Below, in pieces: positions 1 through 6,075 of a DNA stretch of 7,737 nt. This stretch comes from Deltaproteobacteria bacterium (GTDB lineage: Bacteria > Myxococcota > Polyangia > Haliangiales > Haliangiaceae). The DNA lies in assembly GCA_018262455.1 (NCBI GenBank), contig JAGSPR010000326.1, positions 1-7,737 of the forward strand. The letters run 5' to 3'. The position numbers were made by a program, and so were the translations under genes. The notes beneath the pieces are model-generated. The model was not told the origin of the DNA. It saw nothing but the letters and a program-made list of their open reading frames with translations, and did no database searches. Within the stretch, counting starts at the first letter, position 1; each line of letters begins with the position of its first letter.

Positions 1-128
1 CGTCTCGGTCCTCGCGGCATTGCCGCTCGAGCTTCGCTCTCGCTTTGCCGTCTCGGTCCTCGCGGCATTGCCGCTCGAGCTTCGCTCTCGCTTTGCCGTC
101 TCGGTCCTCGCGGCATTGCCGCTCGAGC
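1..128. repeat. 48-bp tandem repeat array, cut by the left window edge
   Basis: Two complete, identical 48-bp units lie at 1-48 and 49-96, followed by a third copy that matches for 32 bp (97-128) and then diverges. The array probably continues to the left of the window. Each unit holds two inverted repeats: GCGGCA-T-TGCCGC at unit positions 14-26 and GAGC-TTC-GCTC at 29-39. An RNA copy could therefore fold into short GC-rich hairpins on either strand. The period is 16 codons and one plus-strand frame is open, but nothing else supports translation. It starts 15 bp beyond the batB stop codon, so it may be an intergenic repeat family or may act in transcript ending. There are no spacers, so it is not a CRISPR array. 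Confidence 0.93.
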
Positions 129-142
129 ATGACACAGCTTCG

Positions 143-1342
143 TCATCCCGCCTCCGGATAGCGCCGGCGCCGGCGGGTGCTGATCGCGACCTCGGTCACG
201 AGCAGCATCAGCGCCGCGAACAGAAACGGCTGGTAGATGTCGCGCATCTCCTTGACCCGCTTGGTGGCCAGGCCGCGGTTCACCGCACGCAGCGCCTCGA
301 CGATCGGCATCGGATCGACCTCGCCCTTCTCGGCTGCCTGGAGGTAGCGGGCCTCGTCCCCGCCGGCCGCCGCGATCGCCTTCATCCCGGCGTCGTCACG
401 CTTCGATGTCACGGTCGTGCCATCCGGCAGCACCTTGGCCTGGCTCGTCCGCTTGCCGCTGAACGGATCGATCTCGTGCACCACGCCTCCGGCGGTCGTT
501 CCGACGCCAACGATGAACACCGCGATCCCGAGCTCCCGCGCCGTCGCCACTTCGCGCACGGTCGCGGCGTCGGCTTCGCCGCCATCGGTCAAGATCACGA
601 TCGCCTTGCCCCGCTCGACCTGCTGCTCGAGCTGGTCATCTTCGGGGACCGCCTTGTCGGTCCCGGGATCGAGGCTCTCGCCCCGCAGGGGATCGCCGCC
701 ATGCCCGCGCCGGCCGATCCTCGCGCAGCCGAGGTCCTCGTAGAGGTCCGGCCTCAGCATGCACCGCGAGACGCGGAACACCTCGGCGAGGTTCGAGCCC
801 GGCGGCAGATCGTTGGGTCCGAGATCGGACAGGAACCGGCTCGCCACCTGGTGATCCTCGGTGAGCGGGAAGTGGGCCGCGGCACCGGCGAACACCACGG
901 GGCCGACGCGATCCCCGGGCAGCTCCTCGATCAACGCCGACGCAAGCTCGCGCGCACGAGCCAGCCGTGACACCTCGGTGCCCTTGGCCTTCATCTCGAC
1001 GGTCCCGCCGACATCATCGACCAGCATCGACTTCGATACGTCCACGGCGACCACGACATCGAGCCCGCGCAACTCGACCCGCCGCTTGCCCTCGATCTGC
1101 GGCCGGGCTGCCGAGAACAGCACGAGCGAGAGCCCGGCTGCCGCGATCAAGTCCTTGACGATCCGCCGGCCCGGCGACGCACTGGCGAGGACCTTGCCGA
1201 TGACGGGGAGGTCGCCCAGCTTGCGGGTCAGGGTCTGGCGGCGCGCGTAGTCATAGACGTGCAGCGCGAACACGAACACCGGCGCCACGAACGCGAGGAT
1301 CACGAGCTCGGGCGTCGCGAACGACAGCGTGAAGAACTTCAC
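143..1342 (-). CDS. batB: BatB-like vWA domain membrane protein
   Basis: This 399-residue inner-membrane protein has a von Willebrand A domain and is the last visible gene of the MoxR/Bat operon. Predicted membrane segments lie at about residues 12-30, 61-80 and 371-388. The loop after the first segment and the C-terminal RRRRR are strongly basic, so the positive-inside rule puts the vWA domain (about 92-350) in the periplasm. The metal-site motif is complete at DVSKS (D101, S103, S105). The second-loop residue is Ser (PPGSN, S183) where family members usually have Thr. The strand ending in ILTDGGE (249-255) is present. A charged insertion of about 50 residues (194-246), with Cys194 and Cys206, separates these elements. 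The start is GTG at 1342, overlapping the batA stop as GTGA, with GGAGG five bases upstream. In other MoxR/vWA systems such proteins act as partners or adaptors of the ATPase; the specific role here is unknown. Confidence 0.88.
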   Translation of the reverse strand: MKFFTLSFATPELVILAFVAPVFVFALHVYDYARRQTLTRKLGDLPVIGKVLASASPGRRIVKDLIAAAGLSLVLFSAARPQIEGKRRVELRGLDVVVAVDVSKSMLVDDVGGTVEMKAKGTEVSRLARARELASALIEELPGDRVGPVVFAGAAAHFPLTEDHQVASRFLSDLGPNDLPPGSNLAEVFRVSRCMLRPDLYEDLGCARIGRRGHGGDPLRGESLDPGTDKAVPEDDQLEQQVERGKAIVILTDGGEADAATVREVATARELGIAVFIVGVGTTAGGVVHEIDPFSGKRTSQAKVLPDGTTVTSKRDDAGMKAIAAAGGDEARYLQAAEKGEVDPMPIVEALRAVNRGLATKRVKEMRDIYQPFLFAALMLLVTEVAISTRRRRRYPEAG

Positions 1343-2511
1343 GGCAACCTCCGCAGCCGGGTGTGCGAGAGCAAGAGCTCGAGGGCGACGAGGATCGCCG
1401 CGATGATCGCGAACACGCCGAACAGCTGCTTGTCGGGCACGCGCTCGGTCCGTGTGCGCTTGGTCATGTCGAGCTTGCTGCGCACGACCTGGAAGCCCTT
1501 GTCGAACGACTCGTAGTCGGTCGCACGGAAGAACTCGCCACCCGTGAGCTGCGCGATGCTCTTGAGGGTCGCCGGATTGACCGACATCCCTCCGAACAGA
1601 TCGCCCTCCTCGCGTCCGACGAGCACCGTGTAGACCGGGATGCCCATCTCCTTCGCGGTCCGCGCGGACTCGTCGGGACCAAACCGGGTAACCCAGTTGT
1701 TATCGCCGTCGGACAGCACGATCACGACCTTGTTGCGCTTCTTGCCCTCGCAGTAGCCCTTCGCCGAGCAGGTGAACTCGTCGGGGCACGTGTTCGGCGC
1801 GCCCGGAGCCGGATCGCACTGCCCGTCCGAGCGTCGCAGCGAGGCCAGCGCCATCGCGAGGCCATCGCCGATCGCGGTGCCGAGCTCCGGCACGTCGCCG
1901 ATCGCGAGGTCGGCCACGACCTGCTCCACCATCTTGGTGTCGAGCGTCAGCGGGCATTGCAGCATCGCCTGCTGGCCGAAGATCACGAGCCCGATGCGGT
2001 CGTGCTTGGTAGTGCGGATGAATCGACGCACGACGCGCTGGGCGGCATCCATCCGGTCGCGAGGCAGATCGGTCTCCTCCATCGACTTCGACATGTCGAA
2101 CACGATCATGATGTCGACCGAGTCCTCCTGATGGACGACCGTGCGGAACGTATAGGGCCGGGCGAGCGCGACGGCGAGCGCGACGATCGCGAGCACGCGG
2201 AACACGCTTGGCAGGTCCGAAAGCCACGCTCCGACGCCGCGAGCTCCGATCAGCTTGACCTGCGAGAAGCCCATCGCGGCCGAGCGCCGGCGCTGCAGGT
2301 GAAACGCGATGATCCCCACCAGTCCGGCTCCGGCGACCAGCACGATCGCGTGCCAGTCTTTCCACTCGATGCTCTCGGCACCGCGCTGGTAGCCGAGGTA
2401 GCGGATCGAGAACACCGCCAGCACCACCCCGAGGACCACGACCAGCAGCCAGGGCCAGATCGCGCGCACGACCGCGAGCACGCGCTGCTCGCTGCGTTCG
2501 GCGTCGTTCAC
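1339..2511 (-). CDS. batA: BatA-like vWA domain membrane protein with a Cys-rich insertion
   Basis: This 390-residue inner-membrane protein has predicted membrane segments at about 17-38, 55-72, 103-119 and 363-382, with a vWA domain at about 131-345. The metal site is complete: DMSKS (D139, S141, S143), the second-loop Thr in LGTAIG (T212) and VLSDGD (265-270). Charges favour a cytosolic N-terminus and a periplasmic vWA domain. Three membrane segments precede the domain, where BatA proteins commonly have two. Residues 228-260 form an insertion with four cysteines (232, 242, 248, 254), including CPDEFTC. The GTG start at 2511 was chosen because it overlaps the upstream stop as GTGA and has AGGAGG four bases before it. 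The frame stays open for 591 bases further upstream, but that stretch is Arg-rich shadow sequence inside the previous gene. It is a probable partner of the MoxR ATPase. Confidence 0.9.
   Translation of the reverse strand: MNDAERSEQRVLAVVRAIWPWLLVVVLGVVLAVFSIRYLGYQRGAESIEWKDWHAIVLVAGAGLVGIIAFHLQRRRSAAMGFSQVKLIGARGVGAWLSDLPSVFRVLAIVALAVALARPYTFRTVVHQEDSVDIMIVFDMSKSMEETDLPRDRMDAAQRVVRRFIRTTKHDRIGLVIFGQQAMLQCPLTLDTKMVEQVVADLAIGDVPELGTAIGDGLAMALASLRRSDGQCDPAPGAPNTCPDEFTCSAKGYCEGKKRNKVVIVLSDGDNNWVTRFGPDESARTAKEMGIPVYTVLVGREEGDLFGGMSVNPATLKSIAQLTGGEFFRATDYESFDKGFQVVRSKLDMTKRTRTERVPDKQLFGVFAIIAAILVALELLLSHTRLRRLP
1348..1352 (-). promoter_or_regulatory. Ribosome binding site of batB
   Basis: The minus strand reads GGAGG, then five bases, then GTG at 1342, inside the final codons of batA. 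It supports the GTG start whose GTGA overlaps the batA stop codon. Confidence 0.85.
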
Positions 2512-3668
2512 GCAGCCTCCTGGTCGTCGTGGGTGCCGTCTGGCGTGGGATCTGGCGTGGGTGGCGTCGGATCTGGGGTGGGTGGCGTGAGTGTCGTGGG
2601 TGGCGTGGGTGCCGTGGGCCTCTGGGAGGCCGCCTGATGGAGCTGCGTCGTGGTGACCACCAGCGCACGCGCATCTTCGAGCGTCCGGCGGGCGTCCGCG
2701 CTCGAGCCCCGCACGCCGCCGTACTTCACGAGATCGCAGCGTTCGAGCCACACCTCGATGAGGCCATGTTCCTCGGCCGGAGCGACCGGCGGGGCGAGCC
2801 GCCGCAGCAGCTCGCTCGAGGTCAGATCCGAGGTGATCACGCGATACCGGCTGCCGATGTACTCGCGGATCACCTCGACCATCTCGGCGTGGCCTCGCTT
2901 GCGCGCGTCCTCGCGGTCCAGCACGCCTGACACCTCGATCTTGTGCAGCTTGTCGAGCGCACGCGCGCTCGGGGTGTCGAGCTGCCGGGGCACCGCGATC
3001 GCGCCGCCGCCGATCCGGATCGGGCGCCGCACGCGACCGCGCCGCCACTTCCATAACGCACCGAGGATCACGATCCCACCGAGGGTCCCGCCGCCGACCC
3101 ACAGCCAGAACCAGTCGCGCGACAGCAGCACCACCGGCGAAGCCTGAGCGCGCATCGCCTTCGGATCGTCGACCACATCGCCGAGCGCACCGTCGACGCG
3201 CAGCTTCACCATGTTCGTCTCGATCTGGTCCGCGCGCCCGAATGCCGTGTACGTGACCGCGATCGGCGGCATGATGAGGTCACCGAGGTCCCAGGCGATC
3301 ACCTCGAGCTGCCACTCGCGCGTCTTGCGGCCGTCGCCCGCGGGCTTGTCCTCCGACAGCTTGCGCGTGACCTCGAATCCCCCACCGAGCTCGATCGGCT
3401 CGCGCAGGTTGACCTCGACGCCCTCGCCGAACGTCGCAGTGATGAACAGCGTGAACTTGCCGCCCAGCCGCACCACCGTCGGGCTCGCGGCTGCGCTGAC
3501 CTGCGGCGCGGCCGCGTCGGTGGGCAGCTGGATCACGCGGGGCCCCGAGCCCGAGCCCGAGCCCGGATCACCGGGTCCAGGCTGCGCCGACGCAACCACA
3601 GGCGCGAGCGCGACCGCGACTGCGCCTGCGAGCGCGACCGCGACGATCCCCCCCGACGAGCGTCGCAT
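2508..3668 (-). CDS. BatD-like membrane protein with cytosolic C-terminal domain
   Basis: This 386-residue protein begins with a clear signal peptide (1-28, cut likely after VASA). A short Gly/Ser linker (35-42) leads to a beta-rich ectodomain (about 55-160) that resembles the repeat unit of BatD 'oxygen tolerance' proteins, including the IMPPIAVTYT stretch. One membrane segment follows (about 186-207) and then a basic WKWRRGRVRR stop-transfer. The cytosolic part (about 210-345) is helical and contains REYIGSRYRV and DLTSSELLRRL, typical of the C-terminal domain of BatD and DUF4381-type proteins. The last ~37 residues are a Pro/Thr-rich tail with a 7-residue repeat, probably disordered. It has no vWA motif or obvious catalytic residue. 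The ATG overlaps the DUF58 stop as TGATG. A BatD-like role is inferred from architecture and position; it is shorter than many BatD proteins, which carry several ectodomain repeats. Confidence 0.78.
   Translation of the reverse strand: MRRSSGGIVAVALAGAVAVALAPVVASAQPGPGDPGSGSGSGPRVIQLPTDAAAPQVSAAASPTVVRLGGKFTLFITATFGEGVEVNLREPIELGGGFEVTRKLSEDKPAGDGRKTREWQLEVIAWDLGDLIMPPIAVTYTAFGRADQIETNMVKLRVDGALGDVVDDPKAMRAQASPVVLLSRDWFWLWVGGGTLGGIVILGALWKWRRGRVRRPIRIGGGAIAVPRQLDTPSARALDKLHKIEVSGVLDREDARKRGHAEMVEVIREYIGSRYRVITSDLTSSELLRRLAPPVAPAEEHGLIEVWLERCDLVKYGGVRGSSADARRTLEDARALVVTTTQLHQAASQRPTAPTPPTTLTPPTPDPTPPTPDPTPDGTHDDQEAA
2516..2521 (-). promoter_or_regulatory. Ribosome binding site of batA
   Basis: The minus strand reads AGGAGG, then four bases, then GTG at 2511. 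This strong site lies inside the last codons of the BatD-like gene and decides the batA start against much longer in-frame alternatives. The GTGA overlap with the upstream stop indicates translational coupling. Confidence 0.85.
2548..2589 (-). repeat. 21-bp tandem repeat in the tail of the BatD-like gene
   Basis: Two 21-bp units (2548-2568 and 2569-2589) differ at two bases. Related degenerate GTGGGTGGCGT-type sequence extends on both sides from about 2528 to 2618. On the minus strand it encodes the Pro/Thr/Asp heptad repeat of the protein tail. The period is a multiple of three, so copy number can change without breaking the frame. Confidence 0.8.
3604..3644 (-). repeat. 24-bp period direct repeat in the signal peptide of the BatD-like gene
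   Basis: A 17-base sequence, GCGAGCGCGACCGCGAC, occurs at 3604-3620 and again at 3628-3644. It encodes AVAVALA-type residues of the signal peptide's hydrophobic core, suggesting an in-frame duplication of eight codons. Confidence 0.7.
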
Positions 3669-4552
3669 CAGTGCGCCATCCTCTTGGCGCGCGCCTTGAA
3701 GAACGCGATCAACGCGTCGACATACGACTCGTCGGTCCGGATCTCGACGACATCGACGTTGAGCCGGCGCAGGGCGGCATCTCGCACCATCGCCGCTCGC
3801 CGTGCGCGCTCGGCGAAGTCGCGGCCGGCGTGACCACTGGTGTCGATCTCGACGAGCTCGCCCGACTCGAGGTCCTCGAGCACGAGCAGGCCGACCCGCG
3901 GCAAGGCCTTCTCCAGCGGATCTCCGACGATGACCGGCACCAGCTCGTGCCGCTGGCGGGCGATCTGCATCGCGCGTTCCCAGCCCTCCGAGAGGAAGTC
4001 CGACACCAGGAACACGACCGATCGACGGCGCGCGATCTTGCCAAGGAGATCGAGCCCGACCGCGAGGTTCGTGCCGCGCGACGTCGGCTCGAACGCGAGG
4101 ATCTCACCGATCACGCGCAGCACGTGGCGACGCCCCTTCTTGGGCGGCACATAGCGCTCGACCTTGTCGGTGATGATGTAGAGCCCGACGCGATCGTTGT
4201 TCTTGATCGCGGAGAACGCGACCACGGCGGCGAGCTCGGCAGCCAGATCCCGCTTGGACTCGCCCCGCGAGCCAAAGTAGCCCGACGCGCTCATGTCGAT
4301 GACGAGGTTGACCGTGCGGTCGCGCTCCTCCACGAACTGCTTGATGTGCGGCATGTTCATGCGCGCGGTGATGTTCCAGTCGATCGAGCGCACGTCATCG
4401 CCGGCGTAATACTGGCGGACATCGCTGAAGATCAGGCCGCGCCCCTTGAACACGGAGTGGTATTGCCCCGAGAGCTGCTCGGTCACCAGCCGGCGCGCGG
4501 TGATCTCGATCTTGCGCGCCTTCTTGAACAGCTCTGCGGTGGACAGCGCCAT
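3668..4552 (-). CDS. DUF58 domain protein, vWA-like partner of MoxR
   Basis: This 294-residue protein has no signal peptide or membrane segment and is probably cytosolic. The DUF58 signature is well preserved: GRGLIFSDVRQYYAGDDVR (37-55) and SIDWNITAR (56-64). A vWA-like fold follows, with the metal-site motif DMSAS (D86, S88, S90), Thr161 in SRGTNL and FLVSDF at 181-186. About 290 residues is usual for DUF58 proteins, which nearly always follow a moxR gene; here the gene lies 48 bases downstream of it. The start at ATG 4552 gives the expected N-terminus (LFKKARKIEI). A purine-rich GAGAGG lies about 12 bases upstream, which is rather far for a ribosome site. The biochemical role of the family is not established; the vWA-like fold suggests metal-dependent binding of a partner protein. 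Confidence 0.93.
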   Translation of the reverse strand: MALSTAELFKKARKIEITARRLVTEQLSGQYHSVFKGRGLIFSDVRQYYAGDDVRSIDWNITARMNMPHIKQFVEERDRTVNLVIDMSASGYFGSRGESKRDLAAELAAVVAFSAIKNNDRVGLYIITDKVERYVPPKKGRRHVLRVIGEILAFEPTSRGTNLAVGLDLLGKIARRRSVVFLVSDFLSEGWERAMQIARQRHELVPVIVGDPLEKALPRVGLLVLEDLESGELVEIDTSGHAGRDFAERARRAAMVRDAALRRLNVDVVEIRTDESYVDALIAFFKARAKRMAH

Positions 4553-4600
4553 CGCTAGTTGAACCCTCTCGCGCTCGCTCGGCCGGGAGCTGGAGGCACG

Positions 4601-5689
4601 TCAGGGCACCGGCAAGTATTCGAAGATGCGCCGGATGACATCCTCGGACGAGACCTCCTCGGCCTCTGCCTCGTACGACACCGCCACCCGGTGACGCATC
4701 ACGTCGAGCGCGATGGCCTTGATGTCGTCCGGGGTCACGTACGCACGATGCCGGATGAACGCGTGGGCCCGCGCCGCGGAGGCCAGACACAGCGTCGCGC
4801 GCGGCGAGGCGCCGATCTCGATCAGCTGGCCGAGCTCGCCGAGCCCGTAGTCGCGAGGCCGGCGCGTCGCCTGGACGATGTGCACGATGTAATCGCGCAC
4901 GCGATCGTCGATGTAGATCGAGCCCACCACTCGGCGCGCCATCCGCACCTGCTCGATCGAGGCGACCTCGCTCGCGAACGGCACGTCGAGCGAGCTCATC
5001 CGATCGAGCATCGCGCGTTCGTCCGCCGCGGTCGGATAGCTGACCTTGATCAGGAGCATGAACCGATCGAGCTGCGCCTCGGGGAGAGGGAACGTGCCTT
5101 CCTGCTCGATCGGGTTCTGGGTCGCCAGGACGAGAAACGGATCGGGCAGCGGGTGCGTCATGTCACCGATCGTGACCTGGCGCTCCTGCATCGCCTCGAG
5201 GAGCGCGGACTGGACCTTCGCCGGGGCGCGGTTGACCTCATCCGCGAGCACCAGGTTCGCGAACAGCGGGCCACGCTTCTGCGTGAATTGCCCGGTATGC
5301 ATGTTGTAGATGATCGTGCCGGTGATGTCGGCCGGGAGCAGGTCAGGCGTGAACTGGATGCGTGAGAACGAGGCGTTGATCGTCTGCGCCAGCGTCTTGA
5401 CCATCAGCGTCTTCGCCAGGCCGGGAACCCCCTCGATCAAGCAATGCCCCCCGGTCAGCAGGCCGATCAGGACGCGCTCGACCATCTCCCGCTGCCCCAC
5501 CACGACCCTGCCGACCTGGGCGAACACGTCGTCGAGGAACGCACTGGTCGCCTTGACCTCCTCGGTCAGCTGGTGGACGTCGACGGTGGGGGCCGCCACG
5601 TGTGGCCCCGATGGATGCTCGCCGATCGGCGGGGGCTCGGCCGGCTGCGGGGGCTGGGCCGGCGGAAACGGATCGCGCAGGGTGTCCAT
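4601..5689 (-). CDS. moxR: MoxR family AAA+ ATPase
   Basis: This 362-residue ATPase is the first gene of the minus-strand operon. The Walker A motif is GVPGLAKT (87-94), the Walker B LVLADE (146-151), and sensor 1 is ATQNPIEQEGTFPLPEAQLD (189-208) with the probable arginine finger R209. Sensor 2 is GASPRA with R297. The helical lid region ends near residue 355. These are textbook MoxR features, and the core has the usual length of about 320 residues. Residues 1-35 form a Pro-rich extension of unknown role. MoxR proteins assemble into ATP-driven rings that, with vWA partners, mature or remodel client complexes; the client here cannot be read from the sequence. ATG 5689 is preferred over an in-frame TTG at 5698. 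A GAGG lies only three bases before that ATG, so the exact start is uncertain. Confidence 0.95.
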   Translation of the reverse strand: MDTLRDPFPPAQPPQPAEPPPIGEHPSGPHVAAPTVDVHQLTEEVKATSAFLDDVFAQVGRVVVGQREMVERVLIGLLTGGHCLIEGVPGLAKTLMVKTLAQTINASFSRIQFTPDLLPADITGTIIYNMHTGQFTQKRGPLFANLVLADEVNRAPAKVQSALLEAMQERQVTIGDMTHPLPDPFLVLATQNPIEQEGTFPLPEAQLDRFMLLIKVSYPTAADERAMLDRMSSLDVPFASEVASIEQVRMARRVVGSIYIDDRVRDYIVHIVQATRRPRDYGLGELGQLIEIGASPRATLCLASAARAHAFIRHRAYVTPDDIKAIALDVMRHRVAVSYEAEAEEVSSEDVIRRIFEYLPVP

Positions 5690-5793
5690 GGACCTCAAAA
5701 CGATTGCACGGATCGTGGGCGCGTGCCCGGCGTTTTCCCACGAGATGACCGCCCCACGGCCATCCCTTGCGCGTGTGTGAGATAGTGCCGGCC
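5690..5793. promoter_or_regulatory. Divergent intergenic region, promoters presumed
   Basis: This 104-bp gap separates the start of moxR (leftward) from the DUF1844 gene (rightward) and must hold or adjoin the promoters of both transcripts unless they lie inside the genes. I cannot identify a convincing -35/-10 pair on either strand. It contains an inverted repeat CGTGGG (5714-5719) / CCCACG (5737-5742) with a 17-base spacer, and a nested GGGC-GCGT-GCCC (5717-5728). Either could be an operator, but GC-rich sequence makes short palindromes common. Confidence 0.4.
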
Positions 5794-6075
5794 ATGGCGG
5801 ATCAGCCTGCGGCCACTCTCGACCCGGTCGATTTCTCGACGCACGTCCTGTCCCTGGCGTCGACGGCGCTCATCGCCATGGGCAAGATGCCCGCGCCCGA
5901 TGGCGCGGCGTTGCCGCTCGATCTCGAGACCGCACGTCACCTCATCGATGTGCTCGGCATGCTCGAACAGAAGACGCGCGGCAACCTCGACGAGGCCGAA
6001 CAGAAGTTACTGGGGAGCCTGACGTACGATCTCCGAGTCGCCTATGTCGACGCGCAGAACGCAGCCGGTGGGTGA
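5794..6075 (+). CDS. DUF1844 domain protein
   Basis: This small 93-residue acidic protein matches the DUF1844 pattern. An N-terminal DFSTHVLSLASTALIAMGKM (13-32) is followed by LDLETARHLIDVLGMLEQKT (42-61) and a C-terminal helix around LLGSLTYDLRVAYVDAQNA (72-90). It has no signal peptide and is predicted to be largely helical and cytosolic. Function is not established for the family. ATG 5794 gives the normal family N-terminus; an in-frame TTG 27 bases upstream would add nine unlikely residues. No strong ribosome site is visible. Its stop overlaps the start of the HtrA-like gene, so the two form an operon and are probably translationally coupled. Confidence 0.9.
   Translation: MADQPAATLDPVDFSTHVLSLASTALIAMGKMPAPDGAALPLDLETARHLIDVLGMLEQKTRGNLDEAEQKLLGSLTYDLRVAYVDAQNAAGG

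Noticed and set aside
1..128. CRISPR array
   Set aside because: The 48-bp units are directly adjacent and identical with no variable spacers, and no cas genes are nearby.
20..970. Plus-strand open frame covering the repeat and the 3' part of batB
   Set aside because: It is antisense to a well-supported vWA gene, has no recognisable motif and a low-complexity His/Arg composition. Long open antisense frames are expected at this GC content.
1363..2637. 424-residue plus-strand open frame opposite batA
   Set aside because: Antisense shadow rich in His, Arg and Asp, ending in the low-complexity repeat; no domain or ribosome site.
1339..3102. 587-residue version of BatA starting inside the upstream gene
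   Set aside because: The extra 197 residues are Arg/Ala-rich out-of-frame sequence of the BatD-like gene, with no domain. The GTG at 2511 has a strong ribosome site and GTGA overlap.
3671..4558. 295-residue plus-strand open frame opposite the DUF58 gene
   Set aside because: It mirrors DUF58 almost exactly and reads as His/Asp/Arg/Leu-rich shadow sequence; DUF58 motifs are unambiguous on the other strand.
5690..5698. TTG start for MoxR at 5698
   Set aside because: It adds three residues without a ribosome site; the ATG at 5689 is simpler, although its GAGG is unusually close.
5704..5709. TTGCAC as a -35 element for the DUF1844 transcript
   Set aside because: No acceptable -10 hexamer lies 16-18 bases downstream; the next sequence is GC-rich.
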